Assembly: GCF_051660745.1 (NCBI RefSeq) | Contig: NZ_JBOFQF010000019.1 | Coordinates: 1-64,000, forward strand | Length of the DNA stretch: 64,000 nt | Direction of reading: 5' to 3' | Source: Segniliparus sp051660745 | GTDB taxonomy: Bacteria > Actinomycetota > Actinomycetes > Mycobacteriales > Mycobacteriaceae | Shown: piece after piece, positions 1-7,644 of the stretch | Numbering within the stretch: position 1 is the first letter of the stretch | How the letters are laid out: each line of letters opens with the position of its first letter | The notes under the pieces: generated by a model | Told to the model about the DNA's origin: nothing | The model's database searches: none | The model's input: the letters and a program-made list of their open reading frames with translations, nothing else | Translations under genes and position numbers: made by a program

Positions 1-230
1 GTCTGCACCGCCACCATCGCAGGCGAAACAATCGCATACTGATCCCGCACCGACAACGTCACCGCCGTCCCATCCGGCAACGTCTGCGTCAACGAATCAT
101 CCGGCAGATCCACCGTCGTATCCGCAAACGCAACACCCGACGATGAGAGCAATGCGCCCCAAACGCTCACACCTGCGGTGAGCCCGGCCAGTGCTCGGCG
201 CGCGCGGCGCGCCTGCTTTCCGCTTCCCAT
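1..230 (-). CDS. MspA-family porin, N-terminal part (cut by window edge)
   Basis: The first 76 codons of an outer-membrane (mycomembrane) porin are present and the gene runs off the left edge. The product starts MGSGKQARRARRALAG, an arginine-rich n-region followed by a hydrophobic h-region, with likely cleavage after GVAFA, so it is an exported protein. The mature start DTTVDLPDDSLTQTLPDG and the TAVTLSV stretch match the N-terminus of MspA-type porins, which form octameric channels for small hydrophilic solutes. A good ribosome site (AAGGAG, 10 bases before ATG) sets the start. It lies 98 bases downstream of a second porin gene on the same strand and is probably cotranscribed with it. Codons such as GTT, TTG, GAT and ACG are commoner here than in the neighbours. 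Confidence 0.82.
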   Translation of the reverse strand, partial: MGSGKQARRARRALAGLTAGVSVWGALLSSSGVAFADTTVDLPDDSLTQTLPDGTAVTLSVRDQYAIVSPAMVAVQ

Positions 231-328
231 AAGTTCCAGTCTCCTTCTTCTCCCGTGAATGTTTCAGGTCGTTGTGATGGATTCGGTCCCCGTGGCCGAC
301 AGGGCCCGAAGACAGATGCCCGGTTGGG

Positions 329-988
329 TCAGCCCATGTTGAACGGCGTGCCGTACACCGTGTTCAACACGAAGAAGTTGCTCGGAACCTGCACGATCGC
401 ATACGCGCGCGCCGCAGCGTAGCCGCCGCAGAGCTGGATGCCGAGGCCAAGGTCGGTGTACTGCAGGTAGTACTCGCCCGCGCCCAACGTGTCTCGGTAG
501 GCGAGCTCGACGCGCGACACCTGGCCGGGGGTGAGCGGGACCGTGAGGGTGCCGCCGATGCCGATGCCCAGTCCGTTGAGCGTTCCGCCCAGGCCGAGCC
601 CGGCGCTGAGGCCCTGGATGTTCACCTGGCAGCCGATGTCGTAGCCGCTGCGGATGATGATGCCGTACTGGTTGTAGTTGTTCGTGAGCTCGAGCGGGCT
701 CTTTCCGTCAACGGCCGGCCCCGAGATCCGCGCGTAGACCGTGCCGCTCGTCCACGCCGTGCGGCCCGCCCCGTTGGCCGAAAGGTCCTGCGACACCAGC
801 ACATGGTTGTCGTAGAACTTCAGATCCACGTACGTGCCCTCGTCATTTGTGACACTGCGCTCCGCGTCGTCCAGGTCGTACCAGACATCCGCGCTGGCCA
901 GCTTCGCGTCGAAGACGCCCCAGCTGAGCGCAAGCACGCCCGCCGCGAACACTGTCGCGTACCGGCGGACGCGTTCTAGAGCTTTCAT
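329..988 (-). CDS. MspA-family porin
   Basis: A complete 219-aa exported protein of the MspA porin family. The signal peptide covers about residues 1-32 and ends LASA, and the mature chain begins DVWYDLDDAERS. The body is rich in alternating polar and hydrophobic residues expected of a beta-barrel, with a glycine-rich stretch (LGLGGTLNGLGIGIGG) in the region of the periplasmic loop, and it ends NTVYGTPFNMG, close to the usual TYGEPWNMN end of MspA. Two cysteines (in GCQVN and LCGG) are unusual for MspA and may form a disulfide. The chosen ATG has GAGGAG 8 bases upstream; an in-frame extension to 1072 lacks a ribosome site. It is the first gene of a likely two-porin operon. Role by family: uptake of small polar nutrients through the mycolate layer. 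Confidence 0.88.
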   Translation of the reverse strand: MKALERVRRYATVFAAGVLALSWGVFDAKLASADVWYDLDDAERSVTNDEGTYVDLKFYDNHVLVSQDLSANGAGRTAWTSGTVYARISGPAVDGKSPLELTNNYNQYGIIIRSGYDIGCQVNIQGLSAGLGLGGTLNGLGIGIGGTLTVPLTPGQVSRVELAYRDTLGAGEYYLQYTDLGLGIQLCGGYAAARAYAIVQVPSNFFVLNTVYGTPFNMG

Positions 989-1458
989 AGACCTGATTCT
1001 CCTCAAATCACACTGGTGGATTGACAGTTTTCGGCTGTTCTCAGCAGTTGCGTTAGCCAGTGGCCCCCACACCTTGCGGTGGCCTTGGTGACGTTTATTC
1101 CTTTGTGTGCCGTCACGTTATCAAATTGTGATCCACATGAGGCGACTGGGCCCCCGGCTTTTTGCCACCAGACCTTCTGGCGAAGCATCGTCAACGCCAT
1201 TCCCAATCGCTTTCGCGTGGACCGACCAACCGCCCCGACGGCTTCGGGCAAGGCCTCGACTCCCGTCAAGTTCGGTCTCGTCGTCACTAGAGCATCTCTG
1301 ATCTAGCAATCCGATAGTTGCACACCCGGCCCGGCTCGGGAAGGCGTTAACAAGGCATTTACAGTAAAATGGAACACAAAGAAAATGTAAAGTGGGATGT
1401 GTCACATAGGTAATCCACAGTTTACGCGGAACTTGGGCAATTCATCCAATGTAAAGAA
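989..1458. other. Long intergenic region upstream of the porins
   Basis: No supportable gene. The stretch is less GC-rich than its surroundings, mainly from 1080 to 1130 and from 1340 to 1458. It must hold the leftward porin promoter and a long leader. Loose inverted arms GTGACG (1088-1093) and CGTCAC (1111-1116) flank a T-rich centre and could bind a regulator. Short ORFs here have no ribosome sites and no protein-like composition. Confidence 0.5.
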
Positions 1459-1486
1459 AAAAATCGACCCCAAGGGGTCGATTTTT
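1459..1486 (-). terminator. Terminator of the mprAB-pepD-moaB2 operon
   Basis: A perfect 13-bp inverted repeat, AAAAATCGACCCC and GGGGTCGATTTTT with a 2-base AA loop, starts 14 bases past the moaB2 stop codon. The A/T ends give a U-run on either strand, so it would work as an intrinsic terminator for the leftward operon. Confidence 0.9.
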
Positions 1487-1499
1487 ATTCATCTAGAGT

Positions 1500-2054
1500 T
1501 CAATCGTCCAGCACGGAGAGTTGATGGATCACGTTGCCTGCCAAGGGGACCAAGGTCGCCATTCCATCCCGGATCGCCGCCCGCGTCGCGGCCAAGTTCA
1601 CCACGAGCGTGCTGCCGGACACCCCCGCCACCCCCCGAGAGATGCCCGCTTCGACCGATCCGGCAGAAAGCCCCGAGGCGCGCAGCGCCTGCTCGATGCC
1701 CGGCAGCTGCAAATCGATGAGGTCGAGCGTCGCCTCAGGCGTCACATCCCGGTCGGACACCCCCACGCCGCCGACCGAGACCACGAGATCGACACCGCCG
1801 ATCACCGCGGTGTTGAGCGCGTTGCGGATGTCTGCCATATCGGCCGGGACCACAACGATCGCGTCGACGTGGAACCCGCCCTCGTCCAAAAGTTCTTTCA
1901 CCAACGCGCCGAGCCGGTCCCCCGGGTTCCCGGCCGCGGCCTGATCGTCCACCACCACGACTAATGCTCGGCCGATCGCCTTTGACACATGCACCACAGC
2001 TGACACCGTAGCCGAGAGCTCCGAGGCCGGGCCCTTTGGGTTCTGCGACATCAT
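1500..2054 (-). CDS. moaB2: Molybdopterin-binding MoaB/MogA-like protein
   Basis: A 184-aa soluble protein of the MoaB/MogA family, which adenylylates molybdopterin before molybdenum insertion. The family motif is visible as SVGGVGVSDRDVTPEAT, where most relatives have TGGTG followed by a variant of DVTPEA. The early VSKAIGRALVVVVDD and DGGFHVDAIVVVPAD segments fit the Rossmann-like alpha/beta fold. It overlaps the pepD stop codon by 4 bases and is the last gene of the mprA-mprB-pepD-moaB2 operon, the same order as Rv0981-Rv0984 in M. tuberculosis, so the moaB2 name rests on both motif and position. A strong terminator follows. Why a molybdopterin protein rides in a stress operon is unexplained. 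Confidence 0.85.
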   Translation of the reverse strand: MMSQNPKGPASELSATVSAVVHVSKAIGRALVVVVDDQAAAGNPGDRLGALVKELLDEGGFHVDAIVVVPADMADIRNALNTAVIGGVDLVVSVGGVGVSDRDVTPEATLDLIDLQLPGIEQALRASGLSAGSVEAGISRGVAGVSGSTLVVNLAATRAAIRDGMATLVPLAGNVIHQLSVLDD

Positions 2055-3475
2055 GCCGCGCCAAGCGTGACCGGCACAGTGCGCTCCGCCCCGCCCGAGC
2101 CGCCCTCGGTGTAGGTGATTTGGATCTTCTCACCAGGGTCGTGCGCCCGGACTGCGGCGACCAGTGCCACCGTGCCGTCGACAGGGTGTCCGTCGACCTT
2201 CGTGATCACCGAGCCGACCGCGATGCCTGCCGCCTCGGCGGCGCTGCCCGTGTTGACGCTGAGCACGCTGACCCCGTGGACCGAGGCGGAGGAGTCGGTT
2301 CCTTGGACCTGGACTCCCAGCGAGGCATGCGTCGCTTTGCCGTTCTGCAGCAACTGGTCGGAGACATGCTTCGCCAAGTCGATCGGGATGGCGAAGCCGA
2401 GCCCGATCGAGCCGGACTGGCCCTGCCGGTCGCCGAGCGTGTAGATCATGAAGTTGATCCCCACCACTTCTCCCTGCAGGTTCACCAATGCGCCGCCGGA
2501 ATTGCCTGGGTTGATGGACGCGTCGGTCTGAATCGCCTCCAACGCGCTCGTCCGCGCGCTGCCTTCCTCGCCGCCTGCCGCGACCGGACGCTGCAGAGCG
2601 CTCACGATCCCCCGCGTGACTGTGCCTTCCAAGCCCATCGGCGAACCGATGGCGACCACGTCCTGGCCGACGACGAGTCGCGCCGAGGAGCCGAGCCTCG
2701 CCGCGGGGAGGTCCGTTTTGCCTTTCGCCTGGATCACCGCGAGATCGGTGTCCGGATCGGTCGCCACAACAGCGGCGGGCAGCGTGGTGCCGTCGTGCAG
2801 ATGCACCTGCATCACGGCTCCGCCGCTCGAAGCGTCCGCGACGACGTGGTTGTTCGTGAGGATCTTTCCGTCCGAGCTGAGGATCACGCCCGAGCCGGTG
2901 ATGTGGCCGTCGGGAACGGTCACCTCGATCTGGACCACTTCGGGCTGCACCTGGGCCGCCACTTCCGCGACCGTCATCGGGCGGCCGTTGGAAGCCGCAG
3001 GAAGCCCCTTCTTGCCAAGCGGGCCCGAGTCGGTCCCGGTGGAGGACACCGAATGGGAGCCGCCCCGGTGGTCGAGGGCGTACACGATGCCCGCGCCGCC
3101 GACGGCTCCCGCGCCAGTGGCGAAGAGCGCCACCAGAGCGGTCAATCCCAGAGCCCGGCCCACTCGGCCGCGAGCCTTGGCCTGCGCGTGCGGGAAAGCG
3201 TGGGTCGCGGCGTGCGGGGCCGCTGCCGCGTGGTGCGCGGCCCACGGGGCGAAAGCCGCCTGCGCCTGCTGCGGGGCGGGCTGCTCAGGAGCCGTGGGCG
3301 ACTGATGCCCGTGTCGCGACCATATCCAATGCTCCGAGTGCGGTTGCGCGGATTGCGGGGACTGGACGGGCCCGGGCAAGGGCGCGGTCGCCTCCGGCGC
3401 GCCCATGGCTTCGTGCTGGGACTGCGGGCCGTCCTGCTGGGGCTGGGAATCGGCGGCGCGTGGGTCTTCGCTCAT
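2051..3475 (-). CDS. pepD: HtrA-like membrane serine protease PepD
   Basis: A 474-aa HtrA-type protease/chaperone that handles misfolded envelope proteins. Residues 1-100 are a Pro/Gln/Ala-rich cytoplasmic tail; one membrane segment spans about 107-134; the trypsin-like domain follows with the triad His210 (TNNHVV), Asp244 (DTDLAV) and Ser326 (GNSGGA); a PDZ domain fills about 365-470. Length is close to mycobacterial PepD (464 aa). It follows mprB after a 119-base gap that carries three 11-bp-spaced CTTAGC-like repeats, so besides read-through from mprA it may have its own MprA-controlled promoter. In mycobacteria PepD is part of the MprAB/SigE envelope-stress response. The stop codon overlaps the moaB2 start. 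Confidence 0.94.
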   Translation of the reverse strand: MSEDPRAADSQPQQDGPQSQHEAMGAPEATAPLPGPVQSPQSAQPHSEHWIWSRHGHQSPTAPEQPAPQQAQAAFAPWAAHHAAAAPHAATHAFPHAQAKARGRVGRALGLTALVALFATGAGAVGGAGIVYALDHRGGSHSVSSTGTDSGPLGKKGLPAASNGRPMTVAEVAAQVQPEVVQIEVTVPDGHITGSGVILSSDGKILTNNHVVADASSGGAVMQVHLHDGTTLPAAVVATDPDTDLAVIQAKGKTDLPAARLGSSARLVVGQDVVAIGSPMGLEGTVTRGIVSALQRPVAAGGEEGSARTSALEAIQTDASINPGNSGGALVNLQGEVVGINFMIYTLGDRQGQSGSIGLGFAIPIDLAKHVSDQLLQNGKATHASLGVQVQGTDSSASVHGVSVLSVNTGSAAEAAGIAVGSVITKVDGHPVDGTVALVAAVRAHDPGEKIQITYTEGGSGGAERTVPVTLGAA

Positions 3476-3533
3476 CTCACTCGTCTCATGTCCGTTGCTG
3501 CGATTGGTCTTGCCGACAATGATGGAGTCCCAG

Positions 3534-3561
3534 GCTAAGCGTCAGCTAAGAGCCAGCCTAG
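3534..3561 (-). promoter_or_regulatory. Candidate MprA box (three direct repeats) before pepD
   Basis: On the minus strand three hexamers, CTAGGC, CTTAGC and CTTAGC, start exactly 11 bases apart (plus-strand positions 3556, 3545 and 3534) with 5-base spacers. One-turn-spaced direct repeats are the usual target of OmpR-type regulators such as MprA. The same pattern precedes mprA. Assignment to MprA is an inference from spacing and context. Confidence 0.6.
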
Positions 3562-3594
3562 CGGGATCCTGAGAAGTTAGCCAGCAGCTTCAAC

Positions 3595-4989
3595 CTATTC
3601 GTGACCTGGGGGCCCGCCGGAGGAATCGAGCGTCTGGCCGCCGGGGAAGAACATCCGGACCCTGGCCCCGCCGCTCGGCGACGATTCTGCCGACACGCTC
3701 CCCCCGTGCCGGGCCATGACCTGTTGGACGATCGCGAGCCCGAGCCCGGATCCCGGCATCGACCGAGCGGATGTGGCCCGGTAGAAACGCTCGAAGACGA
3801 GCGTCCTGTCCTCTTCCGGTATGCCGGGCCCTTCGTCGGAGACGGACAGCTCGGCCGTTCCCGGCGAGACTTCGCCAAGGCGCACCTCGACCTTCCCGCC
3901 GGGCGGGCTCCATTTCGCCGCGTTGTCGAGCACATTGAGCACGCCTCGGGCCACGCTCGCCGGATCGCCGCGCAGGAACCAGCGCGAGATCTGGACGTCG
4001 AATTCCACATCGCCTCGTCGGCGGCGGACCCGTTCCACACAATTGTCGACGACCTCGGCGAGGTCCACATGCCCTTCGGCCGCCTCCGGCGCGTCTTCTC
4101 GCGCGAGGTCCACCAAATCCGCGACCAGGGTGGAGAACTCCTCGATCTGGGCCAGCACATCGGCGCGCAAGTCGGCCATGTCTTTCTCCGACATGGCCGC
4201 GGCCCCCGTTTGCGAAGCCGCGATGAGCAGCTCCAAGTTCGTCCGCAGGGAGGTGAGCGGAGTGCGCAGCTCGTGCCCCGCGTCCTCGACGAGACGTTTT
4301 TGCCGGAACCGCGACTCGGCGAGGGCCCGCAGCATCGCGTTGAAGCTCTCGGTGAGCCGGGCGAGCTCGTCATGCCCGCTGACCGGGATCGGGGTGAGGT
4401 CGTTGGTCCGCGCGATCCGCTCGGCGGCTGCGGTGAGCCTTCCGACCGGGGCGAGGCCGGTCGCCGCGACAGCAAGCCCCATCACGGCGGCGACGATCAC
4501 GCCGCAGAAGCCGACCAGCACGGAGATCCACGCCAGCCGGTCGGTCAGCTCGTCGATCGGAGCGAGCGGGCGCGCCAGGATGAGCGTCTCCCCCTGGGGA
4601 AGCCTGTGCGCGAGCACTCGTTGCCCCCGCAAAGTCCGCAACGACTCCTCCCGCCCACCATGCGCCACGTCCCGCTCCGCAGAGCCGAACGGGACCTGGC
4701 CGAATTCGAACGCCTGCCCGTCCGCCCGCACCAACATCACATTGAACGCCTCGTCTCCGACAATCGGGGCCTCCGCCGACTGCAAGACTGCCCGAGTTTG
4801 GTCGACCGAGCCGATCATGAGCGCCTCGCGGGCCCGGAGCTGCTCGTCCACGTTGTCGTAGAGAGCCCGGCTCACGACGATATATGCCGTGACAGTGAGC
4901 ACGACCACGGCCGCAGCCACCAACGAGGCCGAGAGGACGGCGAGCCTCGCCCGCAACGTGACATTGCGCTTGCGCCACGGGGCCGTCAT
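3595..4989 (-). CDS. mprB: Sensor histidine kinase MprB
   Basis: A 464-aa membrane histidine kinase. Membrane segments lie at about 14-40 and 153-178 and enclose an extracytoplasmic sensor domain; a HAMP linker with ATGLAPVGRLT follows; the H-box HELRTPLT places the phosphorylated His at 239; the N-box (LDNAAKW), G1 (DEGPGIP) and G2 (GSGLGLAIV) form the ATP-binding domain. It phosphorylates the response regulator encoded just upstream. In mycobacteria MprB senses detergent-type envelope stress and is held off by DnaK. The gap to mprA is 166 bases, longer than usual for this pair, and contains no convincing ORF. Length and order match the mycobacterial gene. Confidence 0.94.
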   Translation of the reverse strand: MTAPWRKRNVTLRARLAVLSASLVAAAVVVLTVTAYIVVSRALYDNVDEQLRAREALMIGSVDQTRAVLQSAEAPIVGDEAFNVMLVRADGQAFEFGQVPFGSAERDVAHGGREESLRTLRGQRVLAHRLPQGETLILARPLAPIDELTDRLAWISVLVGFCGVIVAAVMGLAVAATGLAPVGRLTAAAERIARTNDLTPIPVSGHDELARLTESFNAMLRALAESRFRQKRLVEDAGHELRTPLTSLRTNLELLIAASQTGAAAMSEKDMADLRADVLAQIEEFSTLVADLVDLAREDAPEAAEGHVDLAEVVDNCVERVRRRRGDVEFDVQISRWFLRGDPASVARGVLNVLDNAAKWSPPGGKVEVRLGEVSPGTAELSVSDEGPGIPEEDRTLVFERFYRATSARSMPGSGLGLAIVQQVMARHGGSVSAESSPSGGARVRMFFPGGQTLDSSGGPPGHE

Positions 4990-5155
4990 AACTCACCTCT
5001 TCTCATCCGGACCTCTCCTACACAGGATTCCTGGGGAATCCCGTGTGGATGAGATCCGAGGCGCACCGCGACGACGTGTACGAAAGAGCGAGGAACGAGC
5101 GCGGTACACGAGGAGCGGAGCAACAAAGGAGATCGCCGCACGGACCCCAGGACAT

Positions 5156-5842
5156 CTAAGGAGGGGTTTCTCGCAGTACGTACCCCACGCCCCGCACAGT
5201 GTGGATCAACCTGTTCTCGCCGTCGGCCTCCGTCTTCCGCCGGAGGTAGCCGATGTAGACCTCGAGCGCGTTGCCGGAGGTCGGGAAGTCGTAGCCCCAG
5301 ACTTCCTCGAGCAGACGGGTGCGGGTGAGCACCCGCCTCGGGTTCTCCATGAGCATTTCGAGCAGAGCGAACTCGGTGCGGGTCAGGCTGATCTCGCGCT
5401 CGCCTCGGCGCACGTCGCGCGTGGCCGGGTCCAGGCTGAGGTCGAGGAAGGCCAATGCCTCCGCGCCAGGCTCCAGCTGCGGGGTGCGCCTGCGCAGCAG
5501 CGCCCGCACACGGGCGAGGAGCTCTTCGAGCGCGAATGGCTTCGGCAAATAGTCGTCCGCCCCGGCGTCGAGGCCCGCGACCCGCTCGGAGACGGTGTCT
5601 CGCGCGGTGAGCACCAGGATGGGCAGGTCGTCGCCAGCTCCGCGCAGCCTGCGGCACACCTCCAGCCCGTCGAGGCCCGGCATCATCACGTCGAGCACCA
5701 TCGCGTCCGGGCGGTCCTCAAGGACTTGCGACAACGCCTCCAGCCCGTTCTCGGCTGTTCGGACCGAGTAACCGTTGAACGACAGCGACCGCCGCAAGGA
5801 GTCGCGCACAGCGCGGTCGTCATCGACCACCAGGATGTCCAT
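5156..5842 (-). CDS. mprA: OmpR-type response regulator MprA
   Basis: A 228-aa two-domain regulator. The receiver domain (1-115) has the acidic pair DDD at 7-9, the phospho-acceptor Asp51 in VLDVMMPG, and a lysine in YLPKPF near 101. The winged-helix DNA-binding domain (about 130-226) carries SLTRTEFALLEMLM and ends with the IHTVRGVGYVLR wing typical of the OmpR/PhoB class. It is the first gene of a leftward operon with mprB, pepD and moaB2. The 17 bases at 5865-5881 hold two CTcAGC/CTtAGT-like repeats 11 bases apart, so autoregulation is likely, as known for mycobacterial MprA. Confidence 0.95.
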   Translation of the reverse strand: MDILVVDDDRAVRDSLRRSLSFNGYSVRTAENGLEALSQVLEDRPDAMVLDVMMPGLDGLEVCRRLRGAGDDLPILVLTARDTVSERVAGLDAGADDYLPKPFALEELLARVRALLRRRTPQLEPGAEALAFLDLSLDPATRDVRRGEREISLTRTEFALLEMLMENPRRVLTRTRLLEEVWGYDFPTSGNALEVYIGYLRRKTEADGENRLIHTVRGVGYVLRETPP

Positions 5843-5864
5843 GATCGACAGTCTGCCTATCTGA

Positions 5865-5881
5865 GCTGAGACGAAACTAAG
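5865..5881 (-). promoter_or_regulatory. Candidate MprA box before mprA
   Basis: Minus-strand hexamers CTTAGT and CTCAGC lie 11 bases apart, 23-39 bases before the mprA ATG. They match the form and spacing of the repeats before pepD at 3534-3561. Binding by MprA is inferred. Confidence 0.55.
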
Positions 5882-5885
5882 AAGT

Positions 5886-5938
5886 CAGAGAACGGCCGAG
5901 AATCCCCGCGTCGCGCGGGGCTTCTCGGCCGTTCTCTG
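5886..5938 (-). terminator. Terminator after rpmF
   Basis: A long hairpin: outer arms CAGAGAACGGCCGAGAA (5886-5902) and their complement (5922-5938), with an inner CCCCGCG/CGCGGGG stem. It begins 8 bases past the rpmF stop and separates rpmF from mprA. The U-run is weak, which is common in high-GC actinobacteria. Confidence 0.85.
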
Positions 5939-5945
5939 AGAGCAA

Positions 5946-6110
5946 TTAAACTTCGACGTAACCGAGGTGCACGGCCTTGACCAGGCGACGGGGGACGCGC
6001 AGATCCTGGCCCGCGACGCGGACGGTCACCAGGTCGACGGCGGTGGCCTTCCACTGGGAGCGGCGGGTGCGAGTGTTGGAGCGCGACTTGCGGCGCTTGG
6101 GAACAGCCAT
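5946..6110 (-). CDS. rpmF: Ribosomal protein L32
   Basis: A 54-aa basic protein starting MAVPKRRKSRSNTRTRRSQW, the standard start of bL32, a 50S subunit protein near the exit tunnel. It has no cysteine, so it lacks the zinc ribbon of some bL32 forms. GAGGA lies about 9 bases before the ATG. It is transcribed leftward, next to mprA as in mycobacteria and divergent from the zinc-independent ribosomal operon. It ends in a strong hairpin. Confidence 0.95.
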   Translation of the reverse strand: MAVPKRRKSRSNTRTRRSQWKATAVDLVTVRVAGQDLRVPRRLVKAVHLGYVEV

Positions 6111-6416
6111 CTCTTCGGATCCTCTTTGTCGGTTTTTCTCGTGTCGTTTGGTTTCGTGTCGCGCGCCGTCAAGCGCGCGTTCATGCTGTTGGCGGGCATC
6201 TTCGCCGGTTCCGCTCCCCTGCCTGGGAGCGTGTCGGAGCCGGCTGAATTGCCCTCGCCTGCCGTTACAGGGTACAGTACTCCCAGCACATTCACGAATC
6301 CGAGCTGAGACATGCCCTCAGCCCGGAGGCAGGGGATGTCCTGAACAGGCGAAATGATACGCCACCGGCGATCACCCCCGTCGACACGAGCTTGAACTTT
6401 GAAGGAGCACTGACGC
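6111..6416. other. Divergent promoter region between rpmF and rpmB
   Basis: A 306-base spacer with no gene. It serves rpmF (leftward) and rpmB (rightward). An inverted repeat GCTGAG (6304-6309) / CTCAGC (6317-6322) lies about 100 bases before rpmB, and TGATAC at 6355-6360 could be a -10 element for rpmB. I did not find the AT-rich palindrome expected of a mycobacterial Zur box. Confidence 0.45.
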
Positions 6417-6653
6417 ATGTCTGCACATTGCCAGGTCACTGGCCGCCAGCCGGGATTCGGTATGGCGGTGTCGCACTCCCATCGTCGGACCAACCGCCGA
6501 TGGAACCCGAACATCCAGCGCCGCCGTTACTTCCTGCCCAGCGAGGGCCGGACGATCACGCTCAACGTGTCGACCAAAGGGATCAAGACCATCGACCGCA
6601 AGGGCATTGAGACCGTGGTGGCCGAGCTTCGCGCCAAAGGCCTGAAGGTCTAG
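6417..6653 (+). CDS. rpmB: Ribosomal protein L28, zinc-independent type
   Basis: A 78-aa bL28 protein of the 50S subunit. The start MSAHCQVTGRQPGFG and the NNR-like HSHRRTNRRWNPNIQ segment are diagnostic. Only one cysteine remains (Cys5), so the four-cysteine zinc site of the C+ form is absent. GAAGGAG lies 9 bases before the ATG. It heads an operon with rpmG, rpsN and rpsR, all of C- type. In mycobacteria this set (rpmB2-rpmG1-rpsN2-rpsR2) replaces the zinc-binding paralogues during zinc limitation and is repressed by Zur; that role is inferred here from gene content. Confidence 0.94.
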   Translation: MSAHCQVTGRQPGFGMAVSHSHRRTNRRWNPNIQRRRYFLPSEGRTITLNVSTKGIKTIDRKGIETVVAELRAKGLKV

Positions 6654-6682
6654 GGCCGGACGAGGATTAGGGAGACAACACC

Positions 6683-6847
6683 ATGGCCAAAAACGAGGTC
6701 CGTCCGATCATCAAACTGAAGTCCACCGCCGGGACCGGGTACACCTACGTCACCCGGAAGAACCGGCGGAACGACCCTGACCGGATCGTGCTCAAGAAGT
6801 ACGACCCGGTCGCCCGCAAGCACGTCGAGTTTCGAGAGGAGCGCTGA
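6683..6847 (+). CDS. rpmG: Ribosomal protein L33, zinc-independent type
   Basis: A 54-aa bL33 protein starting MAKNEVRPIIKLKSTAGTGY and containing TYVTRKNRRNDPDR and LKKYDP, the standard family blocks. Both CxxC knuckles of the zinc form are missing. AGGGAGA precedes the ATG by about 7 bases. It lies 29 bases after rpmB and 6 bases before rpsN in one operon. Function: 50S subunit protein near the E site, probably a replacement form used when zinc is short. Confidence 0.94.
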   Translation: MAKNEVRPIIKLKSTAGTGYTYVTRKNRRNDPDRIVLKKYDPVARKHVEFREER

Positions 6848-6853
6848 CCGCAC

Positions 6854-7159
6854 ATGGCGAGCAGAGCCAAGATCGTGAAGAATGAGAAGCGCGCCGAGAT
6901 CGTCGCGCGTTACGCCGAGCGCCGCGCGGAGCTCAAGGAGATCCTCCGCAACCCGCAGAGCACGGACGAGGCCCGCGACGAGGCGCAAGCCGCGCTGCGC
7001 AAGCTTCCCCGCGACTCCAGCCCGGTCCGGCTGCGCAACCGCGACGCCTCCGACGGCCGCCCCCGCGCGTTCCTGCGCAAGTTCGGCCTCTCCCGTGTCC
7101 GGATGCGCGAGCTCGCGCACCGGGGCGAGCTGCCCGGCGTCCACAAGTCCAGCTGGTAG
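6854..7159 (+). CDS. rpsN: Ribosomal protein S14, long zinc-independent form
   Basis: A 101-aa uS14 protein, the long form, with the basic start MASRAKIVKNEKR and the conserved end RDASDGRPRAFLRKFGLSR...LAHRGELPGVHKSSW. It has no cysteine, unlike the 61-aa four-cysteine form normally found in the spc operon. Third gene of the C- ribosomal operon. It sits in the 30S head, and a paralogue elsewhere in the genome would be expected. Confidence 0.95.
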   Translation: MASRAKIVKNEKRAEIVARYAERRAELKEILRNPQSTDEARDEAQAALRKLPRDSSPVRLRNRDASDGRPRAFLRKFGLSRVRMRELAHRGELPGVHKSSW

Positions 7160-7215
7160 ACCAGCGAGCTGTCGCTGACTGACTATTCCCACGTAGAGAA
7201 ACGAAAGAGCAAAGC

Positions 7216-7470
7216 ATGGCCCGCAAGCCTCCTGTGAAGAAGTCTTCCCGGATTGCTGAGATCCGCAAGCCGAAGAAGAACCCGTTGAAAGCCCAAGGCG
7301 TGGAGCACGTGGACTACAAGGACACGAACCTGCTCCGCACGTTCATCTCCGAGCGCGGCAAGATCCGCTCTCGCCGTGTCACCGGCCTCACCCCGCGCCA
7401 GCAGCGCGATGTGGCCGTCGCGGTGAAGAACGCTCGCGAGATGGCGCTGCTGCCGTTCACCAACAAGTGA
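7216..7470 (+). CDS. rpsR: Ribosomal protein S18, zinc-independent type
   Basis: An 84-aa bS18 protein with the family core YKDTNLLRTFISERGKI, RRVTGLTPRQQRDVA and KNAREMALLPF. No cysteines are present. AAAGAG lies about 7 bases before the ATG. Last gene of the rpmB-rpmG-rpsN-rpsR operon; a strong intrinsic terminator follows 30 bases later. Confidence 0.95.
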   Translation: MARKPPVKKSSRIAEIRKPKKNPLKAQGVEHVDYKDTNLLRTFISERGKIRSRRVTGLTPRQQRDVAVAVKNAREMALLPFTNK

Positions 7471-7500
7471 GCTGCAGCCGCCTCCGGCGGCAAACCGCGT

Positions 7501-7537
7501 GAAGGAGCCCTCCCGTTCGGGAGGGCTCCTTCATTTT
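7501..7537 (+). terminator. Terminator of the rpmB-rpmG-rpsN-rpsR operon
   Basis: A perfect 14-bp stem, GAAGGAGCCCTCCC and GGGAGGGCTCCTTC with a GTTC loop, followed by ATTTTT. A textbook intrinsic terminator. Confidence 0.96.
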
Positions 7538-7644
7538 TGCCTCTTGCGCCCTCGCCCGGAGACGGCCCCGAACGCCGCGTCAAGATCCCTGCGCGCGACA
7601 TCAATATCTCGTCAACGCGGCGCACGAGAGGTTCGCGGGGGCGT

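Noticed and set aside
1087..1116. CRP-type site upstream of the porin
   Set aside because: The half-sites GTGACG and CGTCAC are too far apart and the TGTGA-N6-TCACA pattern is not met.
6113..6416. Zur box before the zinc-independent ribosomal operon
   Set aside because: No AT-rich TGATAAT/ATTATCA-type palindrome seen; GGTACAGTACTCC is only weakly symmetric.
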